Notes under the pieces: model-generated
Told to the model about the DNA's origin: nothing
Seen by the model: only the letters and a program-made list of their open reading frames with translations
Database searches by the model: none
Assembly (NCBI RefSeq): GCF_000154785.2
Contig: NC_015730.1
Location: 2,480,001 to 2,544,000, forward strand
Source of the DNA: Roseobacter litoralis Och 149
Lineage (GTDB): Bacteria > Pseudomonadota > Alphaproteobacteria > Rhodobacterales > Rhodobacteraceae
Length of the DNA stretch: 64,000 nucleotides
Direction: 5' to 3'
Shown here: piece by piece, positions 46,006 to 55,244 of the stretch
Layout: the number at the start of each line of letters is the position of its first letter
How positions within the stretch are numbered: the first letter of the stretch is position 1
Program-made: the position numbers and the translations under genes

Positions 46006-46659
46006 ATGAAAAAGTTCGTCCTCGCGGCAGCGATTGTCGTTGCAACGGCAGCAGCAGGTCATGCAGTCACAATCATCGATTCCAGCACGCAGGGCCTCTA
46101 TAACGCGGGTATTGGAAACGTCCTGAACGGCACCTCCAACGCATTCCCTGGCGTGGGCGATGGCGACCCTACACAATCATTTGGTCCCGGCGATGCACCC
46201 GATCTAACGGCGGCGGCTTCTGCCTTGGGTGACTGGTTGACAACGCCATCCACACCCGGCGGTGCATGGTCCACAAACGAGCAGGCAATTCCGCGCAACT
46301 GGACAGTCAACGATGAAACAGCGGTCATTTATGCCTTTGACGCTGGTGCAAACGGGCTTGCAAACCTCAACCTCAGCATCGGGGTCGACAACGGTATTTT
46401 CGTCTGGCTCAACGGTGTGTTCCAGGGCGGTGCAATGGCACCGGGTGGCGCGCGTTTGGGAGAATTCACGCTTGATCTCGGCACGGTTCAGGCCGGCACG
46501 AACTTCCTGCAGTTGCTGCGTGAGGATCACGGTGGTGGCACGGGATATTTGATCGAGGTGACAGGTGACGAGATTTCCGCAGTTCCGCTGCCCGCCGGTT
46601 TACCATTGCTCCTTGCGGGTGTGGGCATCTTTGGCTGGATGAAGCGCCGCGCGGCCTGA
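46006..46659 (+). CDS. VPLPA-CTERM sorting domain surface protein
   Basis: A 217-residue secreted protein. It begins with a Sec signal peptide (KKFVLAAAIVVATAAAGHA) and ends with the VPLPA-CTERM tripartite signal: AVPLPAGLPLLLAGVGIFG as motif plus helix, then a basic tail (MKRRAA). Exosortase-type enzymes recognise such tails and anchor or release the protein at the surface, often with exopolysaccharide. The body is a beta-rich acidic domain with NWTVNDETAVIY, SIGVDNGIFVWLNG and an amphiphilic repeat-like region. I start at ATG 46006; GTG 45991 is possible. No exosortase lies in this window. A hairpin at 46702-46729 follows. Confidence 0.85.
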   Translation: MKKFVLAAAIVVATAAAGHAVTIIDSSTQGLYNAGIGNVLNGTSNAFPGVGDGDPTQSFGPGDAPDLTAAASALGDWLTTPSTPGGAWSTNEQAIPRNWTVNDETAVIYAFDAGANGLANLNLSIGVDNGIFVWLNGVFQGGAMAPGGARLGEFTLDLGTVQAGTNFLQLLREDHGGGTGYLIEVTGDEISAVPLPAGLPLLLAGVGIFGWMKRRAA

Positions 46660-46701
46660 ACCACACGACACCACGCACCTCAAGGTGCACAGAACGCCAA
46701 G

Positions 46702-46729
46702 GCAGGCCTCAGAAAATTCTGAGGTCTGC
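46702..46729 (+). terminator. Hairpin terminator after the VPLPA-CTERM gene
   Basis: GCAGGCCTCAGAA (46702-46714) pairs with TTCTGAGGTCTGC (46717-46729), 13 bp with one G-T mismatch-type pair and a 2-nt loop. It is followed only by TTTGCT, so it could be a terminator with a weak T-run. It separates the surface protein gene from radA. Confidence 0.6.
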
Positions 46730-46814
46730 TTTGCTGCGCGGCTTGGTAGAACCTGCACGAACCGGCCGCTTAAAATCTCTTTGACGGCAATCCTCGTCTG
46801 CGCCACAAGAGGCC

Positions 46815-48176
46815 ATGGCTAAATCCCCCTCCTTCTCCTGCTCCGCCTGCGCAAGTGTCACAACCAAATGGGCCGGACGCTGCGAAACCTGTGGCGAGTG
46901 GAATACGATCTCCGAGGACGCAGGCATCTCGAAAGGTCCCGCGAAATCGCTCGGGGGGAAGCGTGGCTCATCCGTTAAGCTCACCAATCTTTCCACCGAA
47001 GAAGCCCCTCCGCCCCGCACCACCTGCGGCATCAAAGAGCTGGACCGCGTTTTGGGCGGCGGATTGGTTGCGGCCTCTGCCATACTTGTCGGTGGCGATC
47101 CGGGTATCGGCAAATCCACGCTGCTGCTGCAGGCCGCAGCCCAATTTGCACGCAGTGGTTTGAAAACCATATATGTCTCGGGCGAAGAGGCCTCGGCGCA
47201 GGTACGCATGCGCGCACAGCGTTTGGGATTGACCGACGCGCCCGTCCAACTGGCGGCCGAGACGAACCTGCGCGACATCCTCACGACACTGGAAGCAGAA
47301 AAGCCCCAGCTTGCCATCATCGATTCCATCCAGACCATGTGGGCCGACAATGTCGAAAGCGCGCCCGGCTCCGTCAGCCAGGTGCGGGCCGCCGCCTATG
47401 AGCTGACGAGTTTTGCCAAACGCAAAGGCATCAGCGTGATCCTTGTGGGACATGTAACCAAAGACGGCCAGATCGCAGGGCCGCGCGTGGTCGAACACAT
47501 GGTCGATACGGTGCTTTATTTTGAAGGCGAACGCGGGCATCAGTTCCGCATTCTGCGCGCGGTTAAAAACCGATTTGGTCCCGCCGATGAAATCGGTGTT
47601 TTCGAGATGACGGGCGGCGGGCTGGACGAAGTCGCCAACCCCTCCGCGCTGTTTCTGAGCGAACGGGGGGCCCCCTCACCCGGGTCTGTCGTATTTGCCG
47701 GGGTTGAGGGCACGCGTCCTGTCCTCGTTGAATTTCAGGCACTGGTGTCTCCGTCCCCCCATTCGCAGGCGCGGCGCACGGTTGTCGGTTGGGATGGTGG
47801 GCGGCTTGCAATGATCCTTGCCGTGCTGGAGGCGCGATGTGGCATCCCCTTCGCAGGTCTGGATGTGTATCTGAATGTCGCGGGCGGCATGAAAGTGTCA
47901 GAACCGGCGGCGGACCTTGCGGTTGCGGCGGCGTTGCTCAGCGCACGCGAAGACGCCGCGCTCCCCGCAGATACCGTCGTTTTTGGTGAAATCAGCCTGT
48001 CAGGTGCCCTGCGACCGGCCACCCAGACCGAAAACAGGTTGAAAGAGGCGCAAAAACTTGGTTTTACCAGCGCCATTGCTGCCAAGGGCGGTAAAGCGGT
48101 CGGGGTCAGTGGTATTTCGTTAAATACGATGCCGGACCTGACAGGCTTTGTAGGCGAGATTTTTGGCGCAGGCTAA
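46815..48176 (+). CDS. radA: DNA repair protein RadA
   Basis: A RecA-like helicase that helps branch migration during recombination. The 453-residue protein has the N-terminal zinc finger (Cys9, Cys12, Cys23, Cys26), Walker A GGDPGIGKSTLLLQ near 93, Walker B-type LAIIDSIQTMW, the RadA-specific KNRFGPADEIG near 252, and a C-terminal Lon-protease-like domain from about 285. RadA also supports natural transformation in other bacteria, of interest given comEC in the same window. cvpA follows after 27 bp. Confidence 0.96.
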   Translation: MAKSPSFSCSACASVTTKWAGRCETCGEWNTISEDAGISKGPAKSLGGKRGSSVKLTNLSTEEAPPPRTTCGIKELDRVLGGGLVAASAILVGGDPGIGKSTLLLQAAAQFARSGLKTIYVSGEEASAQVRMRAQRLGLTDAPVQLAAETNLRDILTTLEAEKPQLAIIDSIQTMWADNVESAPGSVSQVRAAAYELTSFAKRKGISVILVGHVTKDGQIAGPRVVEHMVDTVLYFEGERGHQFRILRAVKNRFGPADEIGVFEMTGGGLDEVANPSALFLSERGAPSPGSVVFAGVEGTRPVLVEFQALVSPSPHSQARRTVVGWDGGRLAMILAVLEARCGIPFAGLDVYLNVAGGMKVSEPAADLAVAAALLSAREDAALPADTVVFGEISLSGALRPATQTENRLKEAQKLGFTSAIAAKGGKAVGVSGISLNTMPDLTGFVGEIFGAG

Positions 48177-48203
48177 GCGTCACGTAAAGAGGCAGTTGAG
48201 GCT

Positions 48204-48758
48204 ATGGAAAACTTCACAATGATTGACGGGGTCGTGGCCCTTGTGATCGTCATCTCGGCGCTGCTCGCCTATAGTCGCGGCGTCGTGCGCGAGATCATGG
48301 CGATTGTCGGCTGGGTTGCGGCGGCCATCCTTGGCTTCATGTTTGCCCCACAGGTCGAACCCATGGTGCGCGAAGTGCCGGTAGTTGGCGAATTTCTGGC
48401 CGATAGTTGCGAATTGTCGATCATCGGGGCGTTTGCTGCTGTCTTTGCCGTCTCGCTGATCATTGTGTCTCTCTTTACCCCACTGTTTTCTTCAGTCATC
48501 CAGCGCTCCGCACTCAGCGGCGTGGATCAGGGCCTCGGTTTTCTGTTTGGGGTTGCGCGTGGCGTATTGCTCGTTGCCGTCGGGTTCTTCGTCTATAACA
48601 CCGTCGTCACAGGTGAAAGCTACACCATCGTCGACAACAGCCGCTCTGCCGCGGTTTTCTCTCAACTGACCGACGAAATCGAAGGCGCCGAGCCCGAGCA
48701 GGCGTTGGGATGGATCACCGGCCAATACGAAGCACTGGTCAGCAATTGCGGACAGTAA
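48204..48758 (+). CDS. cvpA: CvpA family membrane protein
   Basis: A 184-residue inner-membrane protein with about four hydrophobic helices and the family features DGVVALVIVISALLAYSRGVVRE at the start (split across helix 1), IVGWVAAAILGF and SGVDQGLGFLFGVARG. CvpA was named for colicin V production but is a general envelope protein. As in many proteobacteria it precedes purF. Separated from radA by 27 bp and from purF by a 185-bp gap with an operator-like palindrome. Confidence 0.9.
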   Translation: MENFTMIDGVVALVIVISALLAYSRGVVREIMAIVGWVAAAILGFMFAPQVEPMVREVPVVGEFLADSCELSIIGAFAAVFAVSLIIVSLFTPLFSSVIQRSALSGVDQGLGFLFGVARGVLLVAVGFFVYNTVVTGESYTIVDNSRSAAVFSQLTDEIEGAEPEQALGWITGQYEALVSNCGQ

Positions 48759-48778
48759 CACCTGTTATCGATGCATGG

Positions 48779-48799
48779 TTTTCCCGCAGTGCGAGAAAA
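48779..48799. promoter_or_regulatory. 21-bp palindrome upstream of purF
   Basis: TTTTCCCGCA (48779-48788), a central G, and TGCGAGAAAA (48790-48799) form a 10-bp dyad with one mismatch. It lies in the cvpA-purF gap, inside a wider inverted pair CACCTGT (48759-48765) / ACAGGTG (48811-48817). It may be a purF operator or a terminator of radA-cvpA lacking a clean T-run. Confidence 0.4.
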
Positions 48800-48943
48800 A
48801 ATGTCACGCCACAGGTGCTCACTTCAGCAAAGACCGCGACAATCGGCGCCAAGACCGTCATAGGTTCGTGACATAAGCCTGCGCAGCGCCTAAACAGTGC
48901 TCAACCGCAAATCGGATTCGGAGCTGCCCCGTTGTCCAAAATT

Positions 48944-50428
48944 ATGCCACCCGCTCATCCGTTTGATACCAGCTATCTGCGCGACAGCGATGACGACGAC
49001 AAACTGAAAGAAGAATGCGGGATTTTTGGCGTCATTGGTGTCGTCGATGCCTCCAATTTCGTGGCCCTCGGTTTGCACGCCTTGCAACATCGCGGACAAG
49101 AGGCGGGCGGCATCGTCAGCCACGACAAGGTACAAGGGTTCCAATCAGCACGCCGATTTGGATATGTGCGGGACAACTTCACCAGCAAATCAGTGATGGA
49201 AACACTGCCGGGACCAATTGCGATCGGGCATGTGCGTTATTCAACCGCCGGATCAAAAGGCCAGACAGCCATTCGTGACGTCCAGCCGTTTTTTGGTGAA
49301 TTTGCCATGGGCGGTGCTGCCATCGCCCATAATGGGAACATCACCAACGCGAACGCCCTGCGTCGCGAGTTGATCGAACGCGGTTCAATTTTTCAAAGCT
49401 CTTCCGACAGCGAATGCATCATCCACCTTATGGCGCGGTCTTTGCAACGCAACATTCCAGAGCGCATGGAAGACGCCCTTCGCCGGGTTGAAGGGGCATT
49501 CTCAGTTGTCGCGATGACGCGCACTAAATTGATCGGCGTGCGTGATCCGCTTGGGGTGCGACCGCTTGTTCTGGGCAAAATCGGGGATGGCTGGGCGCTT
49601 TCTTCGGAAACCTGTGCGTTGGATATCATCGGGGCCGAGTTTATTCGGGAAATTGAACCCGGTGAAATGGTCGTCATTACGGAAAAGGGTGTCGACAGCC
49701 AGTTTCCGTTTCGCCCGCAAAAACCACGTTTCTGCATTTTCGAACATGTCTATTTCTCGCGTCCCGACAGCATTCTGGGCGGACGTTCGGTCTATGAAAC
49801 CCGCGAGGCAATTGGGCGTGAATTGGCCAAGGAAAGCCCGGTTGAGGCTGATCTTGTCTGTCCGGTTCCCGATTCAGGCACCCCGGCGGCGATTGGCTAT
49901 TCGCTGGAGTCGGGTATCCCCTATGCGATGGGGATCATCCGCAATCAATATATGGGACGCACGTTTATTGAGCCGACCGAGCAGATCCGCAACATGGGCG
50001 TGCGCCTGAAACTGAACGTGAACCGGGCACTGATCCGCGGCAAACGTGTCATTCTGGTGGACGATTCCGTGGTGCGCGGGACAACGAGCCGCAAGATCAA
50101 AGAGATGATCCTGGATGCCGGCGCGAAAGAGGTGCATTTCCGCATTGCTTCACCGCCGACCGCATGGCCCTGTTTTTACGGTGTGGATACGCCGCAACGC
50201 GAAAAGCTGCTGGCGGCAACCATGTCCGAAGAGGAAATGCGAGACCATTTGCAGGTCGATAGCCTGAAATTCATCTCACTGGATGGCCTTTATCGTGCCG
50301 TGGGCGAGGCGAAAGGCCGGAACCCGAAACAGCCACAGTATTGTGATGCGTGTTTTTCCGGCGAATACCCGGTTGTCCCCTCAGATCAAATCGAAGACGG
50401 CTTTGAAATGAAGCCCGCAGCCGAGTAA
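48944..50428 (+). CDS. purF: Amidophosphoribosyltransferase
   Basis: Makes phosphoribosylamine from PRPP and glutamine, the first purine step. The protein has 494 residues from ATG 48944, where MPPAHPFD matches family N-termini; TTG 48932 has a better-spaced GGAG and is an alternative. After a short propeptide comes Cys25 in KEECGIFGVIG, the mature N-terminal nucleophile. Further motifs are LHALQHRGQEAGGI, HVRYSTAGS, HNGNITNA, VCPVPDSGTPAA and the PRPP site ILVDDSVVRGTTSRK near 369. Four Cys residues of the Bacillus-type iron-sulfur cluster may be present (ECG-, FCIFEHVYFSRPDS, YCDACFSG), but I cannot confirm a cluster. Confidence 0.95.
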   Translation: MPPAHPFDTSYLRDSDDDDKLKEECGIFGVIGVVDASNFVALGLHALQHRGQEAGGIVSHDKVQGFQSARRFGYVRDNFTSKSVMETLPGPIAIGHVRYSTAGSKGQTAIRDVQPFFGEFAMGGAAIAHNGNITNANALRRELIERGSIFQSSSDSECIIHLMARSLQRNIPERMEDALRRVEGAFSVVAMTRTKLIGVRDPLGVRPLVLGKIGDGWALSSETCALDIIGAEFIREIEPGEMVVITEKGVDSQFPFRPQKPRFCIFEHVYFSRPDSILGGRSVYETREAIGRELAKESPVEADLVCPVPDSGTPAAIGYSLESGIPYAMGIIRNQYMGRTFIEPTEQIRNMGVRLKLNVNRALIRGKRVILVDDSVVRGTTSRKIKEMILDAGAKEVHFRIASPPTAWPCFYGVDTPQREKLLAATMSEEEMRDHLQVDSLKFISLDGLYRAVGEAKGRNPKQPQYCDACFSGEYPVVPSDQIEDGFEMKPAAE

Positions 50429-50433
50429 ACGCA

Positions 50434-50850
50434 GTGTCGGGGGCCATACCACCCCTGCCCGCCTTCGTCGAACAGCGTATCACGGTCTGGCCGCGAAAGG
50501 CGAAAGACCGTTTTCATGACATCCGGGCTATTGTTCTGGGTTCAGTCGCCGATGCGCAGGACGTAAACCTGATCGAAACGCTGAAATGGGGACAGCCTGC
50601 GTGGCACCCGGACAAACCAAAGGTGGGATCAACGCTTCGTCTCGCGTGGCAGCAAGCGCGCCCCAACCAGATTGGCATGTTTGTGAATTGCAACACCACG
50701 CTCGCGGACACGATGCGAAGCCTCTATCCGACAAGTTTTGAATATCAAGGCAAGCGCGCGCTTTATCTGCCATTGGATGCACCGCTGCCCGAGCAGGCCA
50801 TCGCGCATTGCGCTGTTCTGACACTGACCTACCACCGCAAGAACGCTTGA
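50434..50850 (+). CDS. DUF1801 family protein
   Basis: A 138-residue soluble protein starting with GTG 5 bp after the purF stop, so likely co-transcribed. It has the DUF1801/YdhG pattern: IETLKWGQPAWHPDKPKVGSTLRL near 50 (split), IGMFVNCNTTLADTMRSLYP and FEYQGKRALYLPL. The fold is small and of unknown function; no catalytic motif is recognisable. An SDR gene follows after 31 bp on the same strand. Confidence 0.78.
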   Translation: MSGAIPPLPAFVEQRITVWPRKAKDRFHDIRAIVLGSVADAQDVNLIETLKWGQPAWHPDKPKVGSTLRLAWQQARPNQIGMFVNCNTTLADTMRSLYPTSFEYQGKRALYLPLDAPLPEQAIAHCAVLTLTYHRKNA

Positions 50851-50881
50851 CGCCCGCGCGATAACACGGCACCAGCAGGGC

Positions 50882-51517
50882 ATGACAAAAACTGCTCTCA
50901 TTACCGGCGCATCGCGCGGCCTCGGATACGCTCTTGCCGAAGCGCTCGCACCTACGCATCACATCATCGCCGTTGCGAAAACAACCGGCGCTCTCGAAGA
51001 GTTGGACGACCACATCCAGGCAAAAGGCGGCACAAGCACGCTCGCGCCCATGGACATCACCAATACGGACGCCATGGCGACGCTCTGCCGTGGGATATTT
51101 GATCGTTGGGGCAGCCTTGATCTGTGGCTGCACGCGGCCATTCATGCGGCCCCCCTGACACCGACAAGCCATATCGACAGCAAGGATCTGGCCAAATCCA
51201 TCGCCGCCAATGTCACCGCAACTGCGACATTAATTTCTTTTGTCTCGCCACTCCTCGGTGCAGACGGACAAGCGGTGTTCTTTGATGATCCATGCGCAGG
51301 GGAAAAGTTCTTTGGCAGCTACGGCGCCAGCAAGGCCGCGCAGATTGCGCTGGCCCGCTCGTGGCAGGCCGAGAGCGCGACGACGGGACCAAAGGTGCAT
51401 ATTCTGACACCGCCACCGATGCCAACCGCGACCCGCGGGCGCTTCTATCCCGGTGAGAACCGCGATGTGTTAACGCCCGCCAAGGACGCAGCCGAAGCAC
51501 TTCTGTCACAACTCTGA
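50882..51517 (+). CDS. Short-chain dehydrogenase/reductase family protein
   Basis: A 211-residue Rossmann-fold protein. The NAD(P)-binding motif is [15 protein letters not shown] near residue 8, and the catalytic pair is in [13 protein letters not shown] (Tyr and Lys about 143 and 147). The family NNAG motif is replaced by HAAIHAAP. It is shorter than the common 250, lacking part of the C-terminal substrate loop. The substrate is unknown. It lies between DUF1801 and surE genes, same strand. Confidence 0.82.
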   Translation: MTKTALITGASRGLGYALAEALAPTHHIIAVAKTTGALEELDDHIQAKGGTSTLAPMDITNTDAMATLCRGIFDRWGSLDLWLHAAIHAAPLTPTSHIDSKDLAKSIAANVTATATLISFVSPLLGADGQAVFFDDPCAGEKFFGSYGASKAAQIALARSWQAESATTGPKVHILTPPPMPTATRGRFYPGENRDVLTPAKDAAEALLSQL

Positions 51518-51605
51518 GCTTTCAGCATCCAAAATACATGACAGAGGGCTGCTTCTCTTGCTGCGCTCCACCCGCTCGCCTATCAAAGCCAAAAGGGGCT
51601 TGGAT

Positions 51606-52391
51606 ATGCGCATTTTAATTACGAACGACGACGGGATAAACGCACCCGGGCTGATGATTTTGCAAGAAATCGCAACCCGGCTGGCGGGTGACAAGGGCGA
51701 AGTCTGGACAGTCGCACCTGCGTTCGAACAATCCGGCGTCGGCCATTGCATCAGCTACACCCGCCCCATGATGGTTGCGCAAATGGGACCGCGCCGCTTT
51801 GCCGCTGAAGGGTCACCGGCAGATTGCGTGCTGGCTGGCTTGCACGATGTGATGAAAGACAGCCCGCCCGATCTGGTGCTTTCCGGCGTGAACCGGGGCA
51901 ATAACTCTGCTGAAAACACGCTTTACTCGGGCACCATTGGCGGCGCCATGGAAGCAGCCCTGCAAGGGTTACCCGCGATTGCGCTTTCGCAATACTACGG
52001 GCCGCGCAACAACTCCATCGAGAACCCCTTCGAGGCCTCAGCACAGCATGGTGTCGATGTGGTGCAGCGCATCCTTGCGCATACACCGCAGGAAACGGGT
52101 GGCTACCGTCTGTTTTACAATGTGAACTTCCCCCCTGTTCCGGCCGACGAAGTCCTCGGTATCCGGTTGGCAACGCAAGGCTTCCGCGAGGGTCTGGGGT
52201 TTTCGACCGAGCCGCATAACGCCCCATCGGGTCGGCGTTTTTTGTGGATCAAAGGCGGCGATCAGCATCGCCCGACCGCACCCGGGTCTGACGCGCAGTT
52301 GAATCTGGAGGGGTACATCTCGGTCACGCCGATGCGGGCGGATTTGACCGCGCATGACATGATGGCTCCGCTGGCAGGCATCAATACATGA
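51606..52391 (+). CDS. surE: 5'/3'-nucleotidase SurE
   Basis: A metal-dependent phosphatase for nucleoside monophosphates, linked to stationary-phase survival. The 261-residue protein begins [15 protein letters not shown] with the metal-binding Asp pair, followed by [32 protein letters not shown] (Asn ligand) and [18 protein letters not shown] start at ATG 51606, where the family N-terminus begins; AAAAGGGG lies upstream. It overlaps pcm by 4 bp, and nlpD-like follows: the classic surE-pcm-nlpD order. Confidence 0.95.
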   Translation: MRILITNDDGINAPGLMILQEIATRLAGDKGEVWTVAPAFEQSGVGHCISYTRPMMVAQMGPRRFAAEGSPADCVLAGLHDVMKDSPPDLVLSGVNRGNNSAENTLYSGTIGGAMEAALQGLPAIALSQYYGPRNNSIENPFEASAQHGVDVVQRILAHTPQETGGYRLFYNVNFPPVPADEVLGIRLATQGFREGLGFSTEPHNAPSGRRFLWIKGGDQHRPTAPGSDAQLNLEGYISVTPMRADLTAHDMMAPLAGINT

Positions 52392-53041
52392 TGACAGACG
52401 TGTCTGAGGCAGAACGCAAGATGCAGTTCCTCTATGCGCTGCGCTCCAAGGGTGTCACAGATAAACGCGTGCTCTCAGCAATGGAGAGTATCGACCGCGG
52501 ACCCTTTATCCGGGGGATTTTTGCTGAGCGCGCCTATGAGGACATGCCGCTGCCGATTGCCTGCGGTCAGACCATCAGCCAGCCATCGGTTGTCGGGCTG
52601 ATGACGCAGGCGCTCAGGATCAGCCCGCGCGACAAGGTGTTGGAGGTGGGCACAGGCTCCGGGTATCAGGCGGCGATCCTCAGCCGTCTGGCCCGCCGGG
52701 TCTATACGCTGGACCGCCACAGCCGATTGGTGCGCGAGGCGCGCACCCTTTTCGAAGAGATGAACCTCACAAATATCACCGCGATCACCGCAGATGGCAG
52801 CTATGGCCTTGCGGATCAGGCCCCTTTTGATCGCATCCTCGTCACTGCCGCCGCAGAAGATCCTCCCAGCACGCTGATGGAGCAGCTCAAGGTCGGGGGC
52901 ATCATGGTCATTCCCGTCGGACAATCTGACGCCGTTCAGCATCTGATCGTTGTTCACAAGACCGAAGATGGTCTTGAATATGACGAGTTGCGGCAAGTCC
53001 GCTTTGTTCCTTTGCTGGAAGGCTTGGGAAAGGACGGATAA
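52388..53041 (+). CDS. pcm: Protein-L-isoaspartate O-methyltransferase
   Basis: Repairs isoaspartyl damage in proteins using S-adenosylmethionine. The 217-residue protein has the family motifs [21 protein letters not shown] near 37 (split), [17 protein letters not shown], the SAM-binding [17 protein letters not shown] near 81 and [14 protein letters not shown] near 141. ATG 52388 overlaps the surE stop; the second Met follows directly. It is 67 bp upstream of the nlpD-like gene. Confidence 0.95.
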   Translation: MMTDVSEAERKMQFLYALRSKGVTDKRVLSAMESIDRGPFIRGIFAERAYEDMPLPIACGQTISQPSVVGLMTQALRISPRDKVLEVGTGSGYQAAILSRLARRVYTLDRHSRLVREARTLFEEMNLTNITAITADGSYGLADQAPFDRILVTAAAEDPPSTLMEQLKVGGIMVIPVGQSDAVQHLIVVHKTEDGLEYDELRQVRFVPLLEGLGKDG

Positions 53042-53108
53042 GCTGTTATAGTGTTAACGAATAAGCGGCCGGAAAACCGGCTCACGCTCAAAGAGCAACG
53101 TTGAGGAC

Positions 53109-54323
53109 ATGCAGATGGTCAGACATATTTCCCGCACGCGGGTTCGCCTATTGTTATTGAGCGCAAGCACCGTGGCGCTGCTCGGCGCATGCACGCAAGG
53201 TTTCGATTACGATTTGCGCGGCATCGGTGGCGGGTTCTCCACAGCAGATGCAGCAAGTCAGGTCGGCACGGAACAGCGTCCGCAACCGGACAATCGGGGC
53301 GTGATCTCCTATCCCAACTATCAGGTCGCCGTGGCCGAACAGGGGGATACGATCCAAAGCGTCGCGACGCGCTTGGGCGTGGACGCACCTGCCCTCGCCA
53401 GCTTCAATGGCATTGATGAGACCGCGCCGTTGCGCAGTGGTGAAATCATCGCCCTGCCAAACCGTGTGGCCGAACCAAGCCCTTTGACAGGCGCACAAAG
53501 CGATGGCCCCATTCAACCGGGCAGTGTTGATATTGGCGCATTGGCCGGGAATGCTATCGACCGCGCCCCCGAGACAAACAACGGTGACGTGCGTGTCGCG
53601 GCCCTGCCGCCCGCCTCTGGTACGGCTGAGCCTGCCAGCACCGGAAAAGAACCCGTGCGCCACAAGGTTGAACGCGGCGAGACCGCCTATACCATTTCGC
53701 GCCTCTATCAGGTTCCTGTAAAATCACTGGCCGAGTGGAATGGCCTCGGTTCCGATTTTGCGATCCGCGAAGGGCAGTTTTTGCTGATCCCGGTCGCGAT
53801 GCAATCTCCCCCCGCCGCACAAACCGAAGACGCCACGCCAAAGCCTGGAACCGGCTCTCCCACACCGACGCCTCCCAGTGCGACCAGACCACTGCCACCG
53901 CCCGAACCACTCTTGTCCGAGACACAGCCGCAGCCCTCCATTGATGTGGGTGAACGTACGGCGGCCTCTGATGTGGCCCGCATGTTGTTTCCGGTGAACG
54001 GGTCCATCATTCGTGAGTATTCCAAGGGCCGCAATGAGGGCATCAACATAAAAGCCGCCCCTGGATCGGACGTGAAATCAGCGGATGCCGGCACCGTTGC
54101 GGCCGTCACCAAAAGTGCCGAGGGCGTGCCGATCATCGTGATCCGACATGAACCCGAATTACTGACCGTCTATGCCAATGTGACCGACGTCAGCGTCGAA
54201 AAGGGCACAAGGGTGACACGAGGGCAAAGCATTGCCAAGCTGCGCGATGGCGATGATGCCTTTGTTCATTTTGAAGTACGGCGCGGGTTTGACAGCGTGG
54301 ATCCTATGCCGTTTCTGCAATAG
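53109..54323 (+). CDS. NlpD-like lipoprotein with LysM domains and degenerate M23 domain
   Basis: A 404-residue cell-envelope protein. It has a lipoprotein signal with lipobox LLGAC (Cys28), a first LysM (YQVAVAEQGDTIQSVATRLG, about 75-118), a second LysM (HKVERGETAYTISRLYQVPV, about 185-228), a Pro/Thr-rich linker and a C-terminal M23 peptidase fold (about 295-404). The M23 zinc motif is altered: the HxGxD position reads NEGIN, and the last motif is FVHFE rather than HxHFE. So, like NlpD and EnvC, it probably activates amidases rather than cutting peptidoglycan itself. It follows surE and pcm. Confidence 0.88.
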   Translation: MQMVRHISRTRVRLLLLSASTVALLGACTQGFDYDLRGIGGGFSTADAASQVGTEQRPQPDNRGVISYPNYQVAVAEQGDTIQSVATRLGVDAPALASFNGIDETAPLRSGEIIALPNRVAEPSPLTGAQSDGPIQPGSVDIGALAGNAIDRAPETNNGDVRVAALPPASGTAEPASTGKEPVRHKVERGETAYTISRLYQVPVKSLAEWNGLGSDFAIREGQFLLIPVAMQSPPAAQTEDATPKPGTGSPTPTPPSATRPLPPPEPLLSETQPQPSIDVGERTAASDVARMLFPVNGSIIREYSKGRNEGINIKAAPGSDVKSADAGTVAAVTKSAEGVPIIVIRHEPELLTVYANVTDVSVEKGTRVTRGQSIAKLRDGDDAFVHFEVRRGFDSVDPMPFLQ

Positions 54324-54398
54324 CGCCGTAAATCAGGCGCGGCAAAAAGAGCTTTGCAAAGTCGATGTGTTGAATTTGCAAACTGAACCGCTTGGCCA

Positions 54399-55244
54399 CT
54401 ATGCGTTCAGGGTGACACCCTTGCGCCCAGCCAAATCAGTGAAATACTGCCACGCCACACGCCCGGAGCGTGATCCGCGCGTCGCTTGCCATTCAATCGC
54501 TTCGGCACGCAGCGTGTCGTCATCAATATCCACGCCATGCGCGTCGCAATACCCGCGTATCATTTGCAGGTATTGATCCTGATCACAGGGGTGAAAGCCC
54601 AGCCAGAGACCGAAGCGATCAGAGAGTGACACCTTTTCTTCCACCGCTTCGGAAGGGTTGATCGCTGACCCCCGCTCATTCTCAATCATATCGCGCGGCA
54701 TCAGATGGCGTCTGTTGGATGTCGCGTATAGCACCACGTTATCGGGGCGTCCCTCGATGCCACCATCAAGCACCACTTTCAGGCTTTTGTAATGCGCGTC
54801 ATCATGGCCAAACGACAGATCGTCACAAAACAGGATAAAGCGATAGCGGCTGCCCCGTAGCAAGTTCAGCAACCGGCCGACCGACGGCAGGTCCTCGCGC
54901 TGCAATTCGACAATACGCAGAGCCTCATGTGACGCATGAACTTTACCGTGTATTGATTTGACTAGGCTTGATTTTCCCATGCCGCGCGCGCCCCACAAAA
55001 GCGCGTTATTTGCGGGTAACCCTTTGGCAAACTGCTCGGTATTGGCAAACAACGTGTCCCGCGAGCGATCCACACCAACCAACAAGGGCAAATCAATCCG
55101 CGATACGTTTTCAACCGGTTCCAGCCGGTCCGGTTCCGTGTGCCACACGAAAGCAGAAGCTTGAGAGAAATCAGGCGCTTCCAGCGGTGCGGGTGCCATG
55201 CGCTCAAGCGCAGCGGCGATCCTTTCCATCGGGTCTTTGATCAC
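54399..55244 (-). CDS. DUF815 family AAA ATPase
   Basis: A 281-residue P-loop protein of the DUF815 family. Walker A is [16 protein letters not shown] near 84 and Walker B is [14 protein letters not shown] near 136, followed by sensor-like [15 protein letters not shown] near 170 and [13 protein letters not shown], typical of this family. The cellular role is not established. Its ATG overlaps the tatC stop by 4 bp, so it is the last gene of tatA-tatB-tatC-DUF815. It converges on the nlpD-like gene across a 75-bp gap. Confidence 0.88.
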   Translation of the reverse strand: MIKDPMERIAAALERMAPAPLEAPDFSQASAFVWHTEPDRLEPVENVSRIDLPLLVGVDRSRDTLFANTEQFAKGLPANNALLWGARGMGKSSLVKSIHGKVHASHEALRIVELQREDLPSVGRLLNLLRGSRYRFILFCDDLSFGHDDAHYKSLKVVLDGGIEGRPDNVVLYATSNRRHLMPRDMIENERGSAINPSEAVEEKVSLSDRFGLWLGFHPCDQDQYLQMIRGYCDAHGVDIDDDTLRAEAIEWQATRGSRSGRVAWQYFTDLAGRKGVTLNA

